From Stenocarpella maydis (Eukaryota; Ascomycota; Sordariomycetes; Diaporthales; Diaporthaceae), in assembly GCA_002270565.1 (NCBI GenBank), contig NQMI01000112.1, positions 62,001 to 126,000 of the forward strand: a stretch of 64,000 bases of DNA, in the 5' to 3' direction. The notes under the pieces are model-generated. The model did no database searches. It was not told where the DNA came from and was given only the letters and a program-made list of their open reading frames with translations. Of the stretch, positions 25,052-36,534 are shown in pieces. Position 1 is the stretch's first letter. Each line of letters opens with the position of its first letter. A program made the position numbers and the translations under genes.

Positions 25052-25152
25052 ACTGACTGACTGACTGACTGACTGACTGACTGACTGACTGACTGACTGA
25101 CTGACTGACTGATTGACTGATTGACTGATTGACTGATTGACTGATTGACTGA
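25052..25152. repeat. (ACTG)n microsatellite with (ATTGACTG)n variant end
   Basis: About 100 bp of tetranucleotide repeat. The left two thirds are pure ACTG units; the right part alternates ACTG and ATTG, an eight-base higher-order unit. Because neither four nor eight is a multiple of three, the ORF across it (Ser-Val-Ser-Gln on the minus strand) is a by-product and not a gene. Confidence 0.92.
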
Positions 25153-28100
25153 ACAAACCCTGCTGGAATGCGCTCAACAAATCATCTCGTGCAACACGAA
25201 CTGGACGATCCACTCGTCATTCAGCTGAGCTCCTCCTACGTTCTGCCCTAGGCCCGTCACATTGGGGTTGTAACGAATGGGGCTGGCTCAGACTCGGACT
25301 GACAAGAAGAAAGCCCTGGCCTTGTGTCAGATGGAGCCCGGTGACGCCTTGCCCCATCAGGACTCGAAACAGGGAGAATCACGCCCACGTTGAGACTGGG
25401 GAGATTGGGGCCCCAAAACAAGACTGACCCAAGAGAAGGAAAAAAGGAGCTGTAAAGCACCCCTTGCAGCGGGTCGGCACTTTTTCAGCCCTTCGTTGAC
25501 AGCAACGCGCTTGTCGCTGTGTCCGTGCAGGCTCGGATGGGATGCGATTCGACAGGTGTTATAATTTGGTCATCTACATTAATTAGTAGAAACGTGCCTG
25601 GCAGTACGCGCGTGTGTGTGGGTGGGTGCTGCCATTACCGACGACATCCGGGATTGGCGCGAGCTGCGACTCGGCGAGCACCCCGGTCTGTGCCGCATCC
25701 TCACGTACACACAGCAGTGGACACACACACGTACACACAGCCACAGAGACAGAGGAGTTCGCTGGATGTGGATACCTGGTACACTGAGAGAGAGAGAGAG
25801 AATGAACAGAGAAAGGCGTTCTGGCCCAGAACATGGCGGGGATAAGCTTTCAAGCCCCAGCGGTGATTCGCCGGTCAAGCGGACTGGCGGTGCTAAGGCA
25901 GAAAGTCTGGTAGAGGAGGGGACCGGTGAGACACAGAGTGTGTAGTGGATCTCGCTCTGATTGCGTCGTTTTCGATGGGCGAGTTGCGCCAGGTCTGTGT
26001 GTGTGGGTAGGGCATGTGTGTGGTGGACGGCCATGGGCGGGCAAAAGCAGCACACCATCAGAGACACCCTCGTCTCACACAAATCTCACACAAATCTCTC
26101 ACCGAGGCACACAATGCCATTCCATGCATCCCCTCTGTTGGGACTTGTACCCTCTCATTCCTCTGCCATACCTTTCCTCCTTTTCTTCTTCTTCGTCTTA
26201 TCTTTTTCTACTTCTTCTGTCTCTGGCAGATTGATAACCGAGGTCCAAAGCGTCCCTCTGCTCAGTACCGACATATACTAGGAGGTACCTACATATGTAG
26301 TACTGCGCACGCCGTCTTTCCCCATGGTCCAGGGTTGATGCAGGACGGATGAAAAGGGAACAGACGGATTGGGAGAATTGAAAGGGCATGGTTAAATGTG
26401 AAAGTGGATCCATGGCGACCTGTCCCGCAGGCGCGGGAATGTCAGCTATGGGGCCGCGGCAATACAATAGTAGCGTGCCATGGTCAGCTGCCTGGGCTAA
26501 CCATGGCACAGATACGGAGTCACAAAAACCAAGGGACTAAGATTTCAATGCACGTAGTGTCGTGTACCACTGGCCTAGTGTACTGTAAACTATTCTACAC
26601 GTGTACGCCTCAACCAGGGTCACAAACGTTAAATTATGTCGTACTTTTCCTATTGGTAGTGCTTGACCCACCAGGTCAACTCTGAGCGGAGAAGTCCATA
26701 TTTATTGTTTGGGACCCCGGTAGTCCGGTACTTGACTATGCACCTACACTAGGTATACGGCTCTGTACCCACCACAATAGATACCCGGGGAGTACATATA
26801 AGGTGGCCCGCGAATCAACATTGACAACACCCCACCTTGATAGTCATTCCATGCCCGCCTTGCGCCTGGGGAACTCCATCAATCGGGCACCCAGCCCCTC
26901 CCCTGTCGCTGGGCAAAAAAAAAAAAAAGCAGCACAAGTTGGAGGGGTGGGTCCTTTTTTCGTGCAGAGTAGCGTCGAGCTTGTCTGCCAAGTGCAGTGG
27001 CCTGTGCCCCAAGCTCAGCTCGGCTCACGTTCCGGTAAGTCCAAACAATCCCAGCAACTGACCAGGGAGAAGCACGGAGCAGAGGGCAGGGCCCGGCACA
27101 GAGCACTCGGCAGCGGGCACAGACCTCTGCCTGTCTGGGTAACAACGTGAACATACTTGACGTTCCGACCCAGAAGATCCATCAGAGATAACCGCACAGA
27201 CACGCGAACCCGCCCCGCCCTGCCTTGAAGCTATCTACCAGTCCTACCTACTTAGCTCGTTTCTATGCTAGCAAAGCCATTCCTGGACTCTTCCAACATC
27301 TGTCATGTGCTGTGCACATCAACACCTCGGGCCAGTACCGAGTACGCATACCTCCCTCGGACACATGCATGGACTCGTGTGCCGTTGCACAACATCACGG
27401 TGAGCAGGTCAGGTGAGGTGAGCAGCGCGCCTCTGCCGTATGCTGACCCATAGCCGGCCAAGATCTATCCCCGGGACCCCGTGGGCAGACGTAGCTGTGT
27501 ACAATATCCACGGGGACTTGAGTAGTAACCCGCAGAGACGCACCCCAACGGCTCCCTCCCGACCTCGAAAGGGCTGGGCCCTCTGTCCTACACTCACAAA
27601 AATGCGAAACCACCCGAGAATCAGTCAGCCAACCACGTCGTTTCTCACAACGAGAGCATCATCCCGCAAGTGTACCGGCTCCTCTTGCAACCCCGAAGCC
27701 CACGCTCGGCAGGGTTGATCAGTGGCTGTGGATGCCTTCCACCTAATGTACGTAGCCGATCCGGAGACCCACCAGTTCGGTACTGTCCACCACACATCTG
27801 CCAAAACCATGCAGCCACACATATTTATATCAGATCGTCAATCTAGCCCGGCCGTCTGAATGACCACATCCACACCCGCAAGGTGCGACAGTACACCGTG
27901 CCGTGCACCGTGCCCTCGCCACACACCCACTGCACCTGCCCTGGCACCCTCCTCGAGATCCCCGGGGACACACGCGGAGCTCGATGAAACGATCCCCTCG
28001 CCGTTCGGTCATTTCCGCGGGTCTTTCGAAACACAGCTCGTGGTGTCTCGTGCTGCAGCCCGTCTCTCAACTCCTGGCCCTGGGCAGATGGGCTGCCAGG

Positions 28101-28941
28101 AACCTGCAGGTCGCGTTTGACGACGGTCCGAGGTCACTACCTTGGCACCTCGTTCACGTTGGGTCGCCATGTGTGCTGCAAACCCGGACTGTCCATCCAA
28201 CGGTAGGGCCGACATGGGTCGAGCAGGGGTCTCCCCTATGACGAAGTCGAATGCCGAGCAGCTGGTCCTCATAGTCTTTCACCAGTCATCAGTACCTTGG
28301 AACCGGTGACGGGGTTGGCCATCTGTCGACTTCCCGGCAGAACCGTGTGCAATTGGTCCGCTGGGCAATTAGAGCCACCTCGGTCTTCCCCTTGACCGGC
28401 AGATATCGAGCCGAGGATTGTGATCAAGCGTACTCTTCTGTCACGACTGTGCTGGGCCGAATGGGCCACCTCGTCAGGTTCCACCCTGCTTGCCCTTGTC
28501 ATGGCTGAGCACCAGCCCAATGGGCTGGATTCAACAGGTCTGCCCCGTCTGCAGGACACTACTGCAAGTAAATCCACGCCGTGGTCCAGACCCTTCCATC
28601 AAGCTAAAAGCCTCATCGAGTTTATCCATAGCGAAACTCTATGCCATCGCGCCTTGGTTTCAGCAGTTATAGGAGGTGGGTGCTTCTCGGGTTATATCTA
28701 TAAACAATGCCACAAACCCTACCGCACAAGGAACACGCCGCGAGCATTGCAAGTGAATGTTGGGCGTCATTCACATCACATATATCTCTTCTACAGCAAC
28801 CCCTAGCGGAACTTGGTTCATCCCTACTCGTCCCTGACTATATCAACTGTGAAATGCGCATGATCCAGTCACCCAACTAGCCTTTCGGGCCACTCGTTTC
28901 CTGGCTTTGACATTCAGGGCACACCTCCAATAAGTGCAAGA

Positions 28942-28966
28942 GAGAGCAAGAGAGAGAGAGAGAGCT
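28942..28966. repeat. (GA)n-rich tract
   Basis: Interrupted GA dinucleotides in the gene-poor region; a similar (GA)n tract lies at about 25788-25802. Confidence 0.7.
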
Positions 28967-30622
28967 CGAGAGCTCGCAGGCCCGGCGCAGCTCCGTATAG
29001 GTCGAAAGCTCGGAAGTTTATCTAGGGGTCCCCGCTTCTGGAGGGAGCTAAAGCCTCCCGGGTCACAGCCCAGCGTTGACCCGGAAGTTTCTTTGGGGCT
29101 GGGTAGGTGGACATCAGACGGGCTTGAACAGCGCCAACCCGCCGGAGAGGACGCCGGTCGTGCCAGACGCGTCACTGAGGAGTTTGGAACTGGCTTCATG
29201 TTGGAGTTTCAGCATCGGCTTCCATTATGGCCCTTTTTGAAGTGTGTTAAGAAGAACGTGCAAGTCCCACCACTGTCTTATCTACGCCCTATATCTGATG
29301 GTGGAGGCATGAGCGCAAGCGATAGGTATGGCGAGGAGTCTGCCACCGCGTTGGCTGCTGAAGAGGTCGCGAGCATATGGGAGTGGCTCAGGCTCGGACA
29401 ATATTTCACTACGACTATGCAGCATGCCAATATCATCACAGGAGAGGGCGAACACCGTCGGCTCGAGCCATCATGCGGGATGCGGACCAAGCAGCCTGCG
29501 ATGTCTGCAGCATAGTCCTTGGCCAAACCGGCCGAGCGGTCGTTGAACACCAGCTGCCAGAAGGAGCTCTAGCATGGTGCTCAGGCAGCAGGAGGATAAC
29601 TAGCATTCCCGCCTCTCTCGACTTGTTCCTTTACTTGATGACTCGTCACGTCGCACACGGTCGTCCCCTCAAATAATCCGAGCCTGCGGGTTTGCCCACC
29701 CTCAGTGTGTACCACCTCCATCCGTCCTTGGTGGCCCCGCCCTGTCCTACTGGTAGACGTCTTGATGCGCTCAGAGGGGCTGCGCGCCATGTTGAGTGTC
29801 ATGGGCGGGGCAGTGGGAACCCCTGATATACTCGTACTTATGATCGAAGCCGTCAGCAGCCCACCCGGGGTGAGACCAGACCGTGATTACTCAAAAATGG
29901 CTTCTTGAGCAGCACACAGTCCATGATCGCCGAATCCAGGTCAAAGCACCTACGGAATGCGCGCCATGTTTCTCCCCTATACTGTCTTGTTAACAGTCAG
30001 GGTCGGATGTAAACACTCGACCTGGTGCTCGATGAGAATGGCGAAGCCGGGGAGAAGAGCCTGCTTGTCTCGCCTTGCTGCTGAGGTGCAGATGACACAA
30101 AGGGGCGGGAGAGGTCGGCTCGATGGTCCGAAGGCTTAGCACTCGCCGAGACGGGACAAGCAAACATCACACCCCGGCCCTCTCCGTATACACCGCGTTG
30201 AATCAACAGAGGCACGACACACCCCACGGGCCCAGGGCGGAGACCTCTGGCACGACTGCCCGGCGGGGAATGCTGAGGCCGGAGGATGGGCGCAAAGCGC
30301 ACACCGCCCGGCTGAGGTGGGCATGTGTTTGTCAACCGCAGAACCTTCTATCGTGCGTCTCGCTCCATATAGCTGGGCGGGCAGATTGTATCGAGCGAGG
30401 AACCCAGCGCCAGGTCGGGGTTGTCACGGCGTGTTTCGCTGCGGACATGGCGAGCCACCTACTGGATTACTTGTGCTCGAACCTCGTTGACGATCAAGCT
30501 ATACAACGCATCGAAACCTGACCTGCCAGGCAGGCAGGAAATAAAAAGATCATCAAATAACCCACTCAACTCGTCGAGAAAGCGCCTGCCCCCCCCCCTA
30601 ACCCCCCGGGCCCTCCCTTCGC

Positions 30623-31330
30623 ATGGAACTAGCACCGTCAAACTCGTGCAGTGGTGTGGTCTTCCAGGGACCCAGGCGGCACAGGCACCGGCGCCGCCGC
30701 CACCACCACCACTCGGACTCGGACTCCGAAACAGACTCGGCCCTCTCGTCGTCCCCGTACTCCTCCGACAGCGACGGCAGCACGTACTACCGCGTGTCAT
30801 ACCGCCGGCGCCCGACGGCGACGTGGAGGTGGCGGCCGCGGGGCGCAGTGGTCACGTACCCGGGCTACCCGCCGCCGCCCCGTGGATCCCAGGAGGGATC
30901 CCGGACGGCGGCGGCCTCGTACCAGCAGTGCCGGTGGTTATGCCGCAGCTGCAGGCACTGGCCGTCCAGCAGCAGCAGCAGCAGCAACCACAGCAGGCCC
31001 AGCAGCCGCGGCGGTACGGCTACCGCCGGTTCCGCTACCAGGGCGGGGAGCAGGTGCCCCGGGCCGGGTGCGGTGGTGGCCACAGCCATGGGCACCATCA
31101 CCACCGCCACCACCACCATCGTAACAATCACGGCCTTGCCAGGTCCCCGAGGCGCTGCATACTCCCGCGGTTCGGCCGGTGGCTGATCGGGGACCCGCCC
31201 GAGCGGCAGCGGTGGTACGCGCGGCGATGTCAGGACGGATGCTGTGGTGGTGACGGCTGCAGCGGCTGCGGCGTCGTGGGGACGACACCGACGGTGCACC
31301 ATGAGGATGAGTACTGGGGGCCCTGGGTGC
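30623..31330 (+). CDS. Low-complexity hypothetical protein, frameshifted (possible 5' exon of the next gene)
   Basis: From the ATG at 30623 one frame gives an Arg/His-rich then acidic Ser-rich start (HHHHSDSDSETDSALSSS) and runs to TYPGYPPPP. At about 30868-30884, inside a run of GCC/CCG triplets, the sensible frame moves by one base and continues WIPGGIPDGGGLVPAVPVV, then poly-Gln, His-rich and Cys/Gly-rich parts to HHEDEYWGPW at about 31327. A GTGCGT donor follows directly. Both halves have composition and third-position bias like coding DNA, so a one-base indel in a GC-rich triplet run (assembly error or mutation) is the simplest reading. No known domain is visible. It may be joined to the 31467..32549 frame, but the intron phase does not close cleanly with the GTGCGT donor. 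Confidence 0.4.
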
Positions 31331-31466
31331 GTTTTGCGTCGCGACTGACGTTTTTCTTCTGTCCTGTTTCGAAGAACCCCCCTCCCCTTTATCATCCACT
31401 CTCCGTTACACACACATCCACACCCCCCTTTCTTGCTGACCTACATGTTCCGCCCCCCGCACTGAC

Positions 31467-32549
31467 ATGAGAGGAATCAAGCCCCCGTCGCAGCGCACCA
31501 TCTCAGTCCCCAGCTGGGCCTACGGCCCAGACGGCTCGCGCAGCCCCCCCTGGCGCTACGGCGGGCCGAACGCCCTCGGCCCGGGCGGGACCGTCGAGGA
31601 GGTCGAGGAGGGCGGCACGGCCCCCGCGGTGCCGGCCCCGACAGCGCCCCAGCAGCAGACCCTGCTCCCCGTGCCGGTGGCCACCACCACGGCCGCCGCA
31701 CTCGACCCGTACGAGGCGCAGCAGCAGCCGCCGCACACGCAGTTCCACCTGAATGATGCCGGCGGGCACGGGACGAGGAGGGGGAGGCGCAGGCGGCATG
31801 GCCGTTATGATGATGATGACGACGAAGGCGGTGGCGGCGAGGATAACGGCATACTCCAACTCGTGGAGCGCGAGAGGCGGCGCGATAGCGAGAGGCAGAT
31901 GGCAGAGGCGAGCCACCGGCGCGAGGCGATGATGATGGGGCTCGTGGAGCGGGCGAGGGAGAGGGAGCGCGGCCGCGGCGGCAGCATTGCTGCGGGGCTC
32001 GACGCGAGGGACGTCCTGAACCTGTTGTTGCTCGACGGGGAGGCGGAGAGGAGGCGGCGCAGCGGGGGGAGGCGGGCGGGCGACGACGACGACGCCGCGG
32101 CCGCCGAGCCAGGCTGTGACGAGTCTAGCGGCGGTGGAGGGGGAGGAGGGGATGCGTGGAAGGGCGCGTTCGACGCGCTCAGCCGCCGGGTGGACGAGAT
32201 GCTCATCCGGTGCCGGGACGAGGAGGACGAGGGGAGGGGAGGGTCGTCGGGGAGGGTTGCTGCTCCGGTTTCGAGGAAGGTAGAGGGCGGGGCGCTGGGA
32301 GTTAGTCTCACTGGTGACGGCGGGGACGCCCGTGCCAGGCCTCGGATGTCTACGGGGAGGAAGAAGGGCGGAGTTGGAGTTGGCAGACGCAGGGTCGTCT
32401 TTAGCCGCGGCGGCGGTGACGACGGGGATGCTGACAGTGATGATGACGAGGCCAGCGGGCCCTCGTCAGCCAGCGGCGGCGCGCCACTCAGAACAAGGGG
32501 TCGTGCCATGAGAAGACCAGGCTCGCCGTCGACGTCTGTAGACACCTGA
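31467..32549 (+). CDS. Hypothetical low-complexity protein rich in Arg, Asp and Gly (360 aa)
   Basis: The open frame from ATG 31467 to TGA 32547..32549 is intact and GC-rich at third positions. It begins with a Pro/Trp/Tyr-containing segment (SVPSWAYGPDG), then has an acidic stretch (YDDDDDEGGGG), a charged helical segment (LQLVERERRRDSERQM) that could be coiled coil, DVLNLLLLDGEAERRRR, and DALSRRVDEMLIRC. The C-terminus is basic and disordered. I do not recognise a family. The gene converges on EMC1 with about 110 bp between stop codons. The ATG may lie at an exon boundary, since upstream coding-like sequence (30623-31330) has the same character. A minus-strand frame over it (Pro/Ser-rich) is a shadow. 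Confidence 0.55.
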   Translation: MRGIKPPSQRTISVPSWAYGPDGSRSPPWRYGGPNALGPGGTVEEVEEGGTAPAVPAPTAPQQQTLLPVPVATTTAAALDPYEAQQQPPHTQFHLNDAGGHGTRRGRRRRHGRYDDDDDEGGGGEDNGILQLVERERRRDSERQMAEASHRREAMMMGLVERARERERGRGGSIAAGLDARDVLNLLLLDGEAERRRRSGGRRAGDDDDAAAAEPGCDESSGGGGGGGDAWKGAFDALSRRVDEMLIRCRDEEDEGRGGSSGRVAAPVSRKVEGGALGVSLTGDGGDARARPRMSTGRKKGGVGVGRRRVVFSRGGGDDGDADSDDDEASGPSSASGGAPLRTRGRAMRRPGSPSTSVDT

Positions 32550-32660
32550 GTGGTCGTAAGAAAATGTATTGCTTGGTTCATCCTCGTCACGCCTAGATGC
32601 CACACCACCCGTAGGGTTTCTACAATGCGCCGGATACCTCTATAAATAATACAAACACCC

Positions 32661-35660
32661 TCATTGCGTCGGCTTCCAACGCATGTTGATCTGCTTTCTC
32701 CGTACCTGTGGTGGGTGGCAACGTCAGCAACAAACCATTCGCAAACGCCTGTGGCGACTATAAAGGGCGGAGCGGCCTGCGCGCGGAATACTCACAATCG
32801 GGCCCAGCACCATGACGCCGGCCGTCAGCGCCACGACCGTCCCGAGCAGGGAGACCTTGTTGAACCCCCTGCCGAGGATGTCAAACACGAAGCTGGGCGC
32901 CACGCGCGTGCCGAAGACGTCGATGCCGTACGCGAGGACGAGGCTGGTGCTCTCGACGACGGCCGGGGCGGCGAGGATGCCGCGGACCCCGAGGACGTCG
33001 CGCTCGTGCGTGATGAGGAGCTTGGGGTCGACCTCGACGGCGGGGTTGTACCGCATGAGGCCCTCCTCGGCCTCCTGGGGCGTCGGGTCGCGGCCCACGA
33101 CGCGCCGCGGATCCAGGACGTGGCGGGGAATGCCGTAGATGGCGTGCGTCTCGGGCAGGTACGCCAGCAGCTGGCGCGTGGCGATGCCCTGCCGCGTCTC
33201 CGTGACCGTCAGCGCCGAGATGGGCGCCGCGACGATGAAGGTCTGCGAGACGACCGAGGGGAGCGCGGGGCCCGTGGGCCTGTCGATGGGCTTGAGCGAC
33301 GACAAGTTGGCTGAGTCGCCCAGCGGGCCCCTGTCGTTTGCGCGGTCCGACTCGTAGAGGTCTGAGACGAACAGCTGGTAGCCCTTGAGGCTCTGCGGCG
33401 CACTGTCGCGAAGCTCGTACTGCCCGAAAAAGGAGCAGACGAACCAGTTCTCGGAGATGGCGCACTCAGCGGGCTTGCCCGTGTCAACGCCTTCATGCGT
33501 GGCAGAGTAGAGGATCTGGCCGGAAACAGTATCCAGCAGATACGTCGTGAGGGTCGAAGCAGTGTCGTCGACGGTGGCGATGACCACTGTGTTGGGATTA
33601 AGGTACTTGTACTTGACTGTCCGGTCACCGAGGACACGGCCGATCGAAGCAACAGGGTCATGTGGTGACCGGGTCGCAATGTCGACGATGCGCTGCGAGC
33701 CTGGGGCCGAAAAGGTCCACACAGTCTCTTCATGGGCATCCGTGCCGTCAACGACGAACCTCAAGCCCCTGAGCTCGCCGCTGGCGTGGACAACAACAGT
33801 CTGCTTCGGCACCAGGGCAGCCGGGATGTCGCCGACCTTGCCATCAGCGCCGACAGAGAGCAGGAACGTACCCGACGGAGTATCAACCTTAACAGTGCTT
33901 AGGACAGGTGGCCGGGATCCAGGCTCTGTGGTCTCGGCGATCTTGCCAGTGTCTGTTTTGGCAACGACGTAGTCACCTGTTGAGCCGCGAACGGTAACCA
34001 GGCCCTTGGAATCATCGACGTCAATGCCCTTGACATCCCAAGTCTCGCCGGGGGCAAGTTTTACGGCCCTGTGCGTCCAGATCATCTTCCCATGGTCCCC
34101 AGCGTTGAGCCCGTAGAGCCTGCCCCTACTTGTGGCAAGAACAATTATCTTGTTGAAGCCAAAGGTGTCCCTAGACAGTGTGTTCTTCTTGGAAGCCTCG
34201 GTGCCGAGGACACTGCCCAGGAGGCGCTCAGGGATCGAGGAAAGGTAACCCGGCAGGTATTGCAGATCGTCGAAATGCCTGGTCACGCGGTGGATATAAG
34301 CAGACAAAGGGTTGTCGTGGGCCTCTGCCTCGAGAGTCTTGACCAGGTCCTCAGACTCGGGGATCTCAGCCCAGGCAGCAGCGACACCAGCACTCAGGCC
34401 CTCGGGGCGGGACCAGCCCAGGTTGCCATTCTGAAGCAACACCCAGTCGTCCGCATCAGTCACGACCGCCGACCGGACGGCAAACTCATCTCCTGCCTTT
34501 TTGATAACCTCGGAGACAGCGTGCACCGCACCCGCCTTGTAGTTTCCGGTCTTGACGTCCCAGCGGGCCAGGACGCCGTGCGAGCCCGAGGACACCAGCG
34601 TCATCTCGTTCTCGGTGATGCGGGTGAAGTAGACGTTGGCGCCGTCGGAGCTGGTGGAGACGGCACCGGGGCCGGCGAGGTGTGGCAGCTCGTGCGCCCG
34701 CCTGATTGCGTTGGTCTTGAGGTCGACGTGGAAGACCTCGGCCTTGGTGCCGACCTTTGTGCGACTGAGGACGAGGAAGTGTGGCTGCGACTGGGCCAGG
34801 TGCGGCGCGTGGATCTCGACCGAGGTGGTGTCGGCGATGAGCGGGAACTCCTGGGTGTTGCGGGTGCCTAGGACGTTCACGCGCAGCTTGGATAGCGACT
34901 CATCGGTCCAGGCGACGACCGGCGCGGCAGAGTTGGCGCCGACGAACATGACGTCCTTCTCGCCGTTGACGTCGCCCTTGGTGCCGATGGTGATCTCGTC
35001 CAGCCGCTTGCCCGTCAGGGTGTCGAGGATGGTGACCTTGAGGCTGTACGATAGCAGGTTGCCGTGCAGGCTGATGACGAAGACCCTCTCGACGTTGGTG
35101 CTGACCTGCAGGGGAAGGTCCTTGGTCGTCTCCTTGAACTCCCAGACCACGCTGCCGTCGCCACTATTCAGTCTCCTCAGGGTGGTGGACCCGTCCTCGT
35201 TGTACAGTGCCAGGATGTCCTTGCGGCCCTTCTCGGTCACCTCCATGACCTCCAGATCCTTGACATGCCCAGGAAAGCCCCTCCACCAGACGTTCCGGCC
35301 GCTGACTGCCTCCCAGGAATGCACCGCGCTGCCGTAGGCACCGGCGACCCAGCTCTCCCCGTCGCCGGCCCGGAGGTGCCCGCCACCAAGTGTCCCGTTG
35401 CCGCCTACAAGCTGCCTCCATACCACGCTCCCGCTGCTCGGGTTCACCGCGCCGAGGACTCCTACATCGCTGAGGGTGTACAGCAGGCTGGCCTTGTCTT
35501 CGGGGCGGGGACGGTGGAAGAATGTGGTCTCTCGCTGTGGCAGGCCGAGGAGCTCATAGTGGAAGTCGACGTCGCCGACCTCGTCCTTGAATACAGCCCG
35601 GACGGCGGCGGGGAGGGCGAGGAGGACGGTGATGGTCGTGAGGGGTGATGGGAGAAGCAT
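32661..35660 (-). CDS. EMC1: ER membrane protein complex subunit 1 (Emc1)
   Basis: Exons 32796..35660 and 32661..32705 (minus strand) encode about 969 residues. The intron 32706..32795 has GTGAGT and CACAG ends and joins GPI to VRRKQINMRWKPTQ-stop, a basic cytosolic tail. A cleavable signal peptide is clear (LLLPSPL-type hydrophobic start ending AVRA before VFKDEVGD). The lumenal part is a PQQ-like beta-propeller pair (VGVLGAVNPSSGSVVWRQ; SGRNVWWRGFPG; DGSVVWEF). The DUF1620-type C-terminal domain follows (YGIPRHVLDPRRVVGR; GVRGILAAPAVVESTSL). One membrane span (SLLGTVVALTAGVMVLGPI) sits at the end. Emc1 is the largest subunit of the EMC insertase, which inserts tail-anchored and multi-spanning proteins into the ER membrane. 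No defect is visible. Confidence 0.95.
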
Positions 35661-36205
35661 CTTGCCGGTTTGCGCAGACCGGCGCCTGGTTGGTGTTTGT
35701 GGAGGGGTCTGTCTCAGTAGCTCGTCGTGTTTACTCCATGTGGGACATCCGTCTCCTTGGCGATGGCTTTGCCGTAGGTTGCAATCGGATTAGAATGATT
35801 GCCTGGCGCAGGAGTGGGTCGAGAGCAAGGTTGTCGGAGGACGTTGGGAGCTCGAGAAGATAGATGATGGTAGATACCAGATATTAGTGTCCTGGCACAG
35901 GAGCTTTGCGTTGCTGCTGCAGAGCTTCCTCCTCCACAAGGCTAGGCAAGCTGGGGTAGCGTGCGCACGGACCGGGTGCCGAGTGTCTCCAACTTGTCTA
36001 CTGCGTACTACTGCGTACTACTTTATGCTGCGCGTACTACGGGCCCTTCTTGATTTTACATATAAACCTCAAATTCACACATCGTGACACATGCGGCCAT
36101 AGGCAGTGGAGAACATGGGATCCCGTCCGCTCTCCCCTAATTAAGTCACTGACCGCTGGAGTAGTAGTTGGGTCGGTGACGACCAGCGAATGCCCGGTGT
36201 TGCAT

Positions 36206-36276
<71 letters not shown>

Positions 36277-36534
36277 ATTTGTTGTTGTTTTGCTGGCGCA
36301 CCTCTTGTCCGTCTTCCTGTTCGCCCTTCTCATCATGCCTCGAACACAATGAATGCATGCTAAAAATCAGACCGCGAGAATGACATTGCGAATCATGCTC
36401 ATCCTAAGCCTGGTATCATATTCCCAACCCACATAACCAATTCTCCATTTGGAATAAATAGATACATATGTGTTCTTTCCGAACATCATCTCGTACATAT
36501 ACATGGCGTTCCTGAAATCCAGCAGCTCAGTGTA
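35661..36534. other. Intergenic region between EMC1 and the XlnR-like gene
   Basis: Promoter side of EMC1 and 3' flank of the XlnR-like gene. Apart from a 69-nt T run (listed separately), I see no gene. A repeated TACTGCG(T)-like motif occurs around 36001-36035. Confidence 0.45.
36207..36275. repeat. 69-nt uninterrupted poly(T)
   Basis: Sixty-nine consecutive T residues. No other homopolymer in the window comes near this length (the next are about 10-14). It may be a true slippage-expanded tract, the poly(A) trace of a minus-strand retroposition event, or an assembly artefact. No coding relic that could be a retrocopy is apparent beside it. Confidence 0.95.

Larger units (their letters stand above)
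20927..30622. other. Gene-poor region upstream of Whi3 (about 9.7 kb)
   Basis: I find no coding sequence I can defend. Open frames are short on all six frames and none shows a recognisable domain or credible exon chain. The left kilobase (to about 21900) is purine-rich on the plus strand, that is pyrimidine-rich on the Whi3 sense strand, and is probably the long Whi3 leader and promoter. The rest is GC-rich with simple repeats and recurrent short TACCTA/TAGGTA motifs. GC content argues against RIP decay. Non-coding transcripts or distal regulatory DNA are possible. Confidence 0.45.

Noticed and set aside
25052..25152. Possible CRISPR-like array
   Set aside because: There are no spacers; it is a simple tetranucleotide repeat in a eukaryotic genome.
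24827..25213. Minus-strand frame with Ser-Val-Ser-Gln repeats
   Set aside because: Product of the ACTG microsatellite, not a gene.
31805..32608. Minus-strand Pro/Ser-rich frame (267 aa)
   Set aside because: Shadow of the Arg/Asp-rich plus-strand frame; it also runs into the 3' flank without a sensible start.
34071..34871. Plus-strand frame inside EMC1
   Set aside because: Antisense to a conserved beta-propeller protein.
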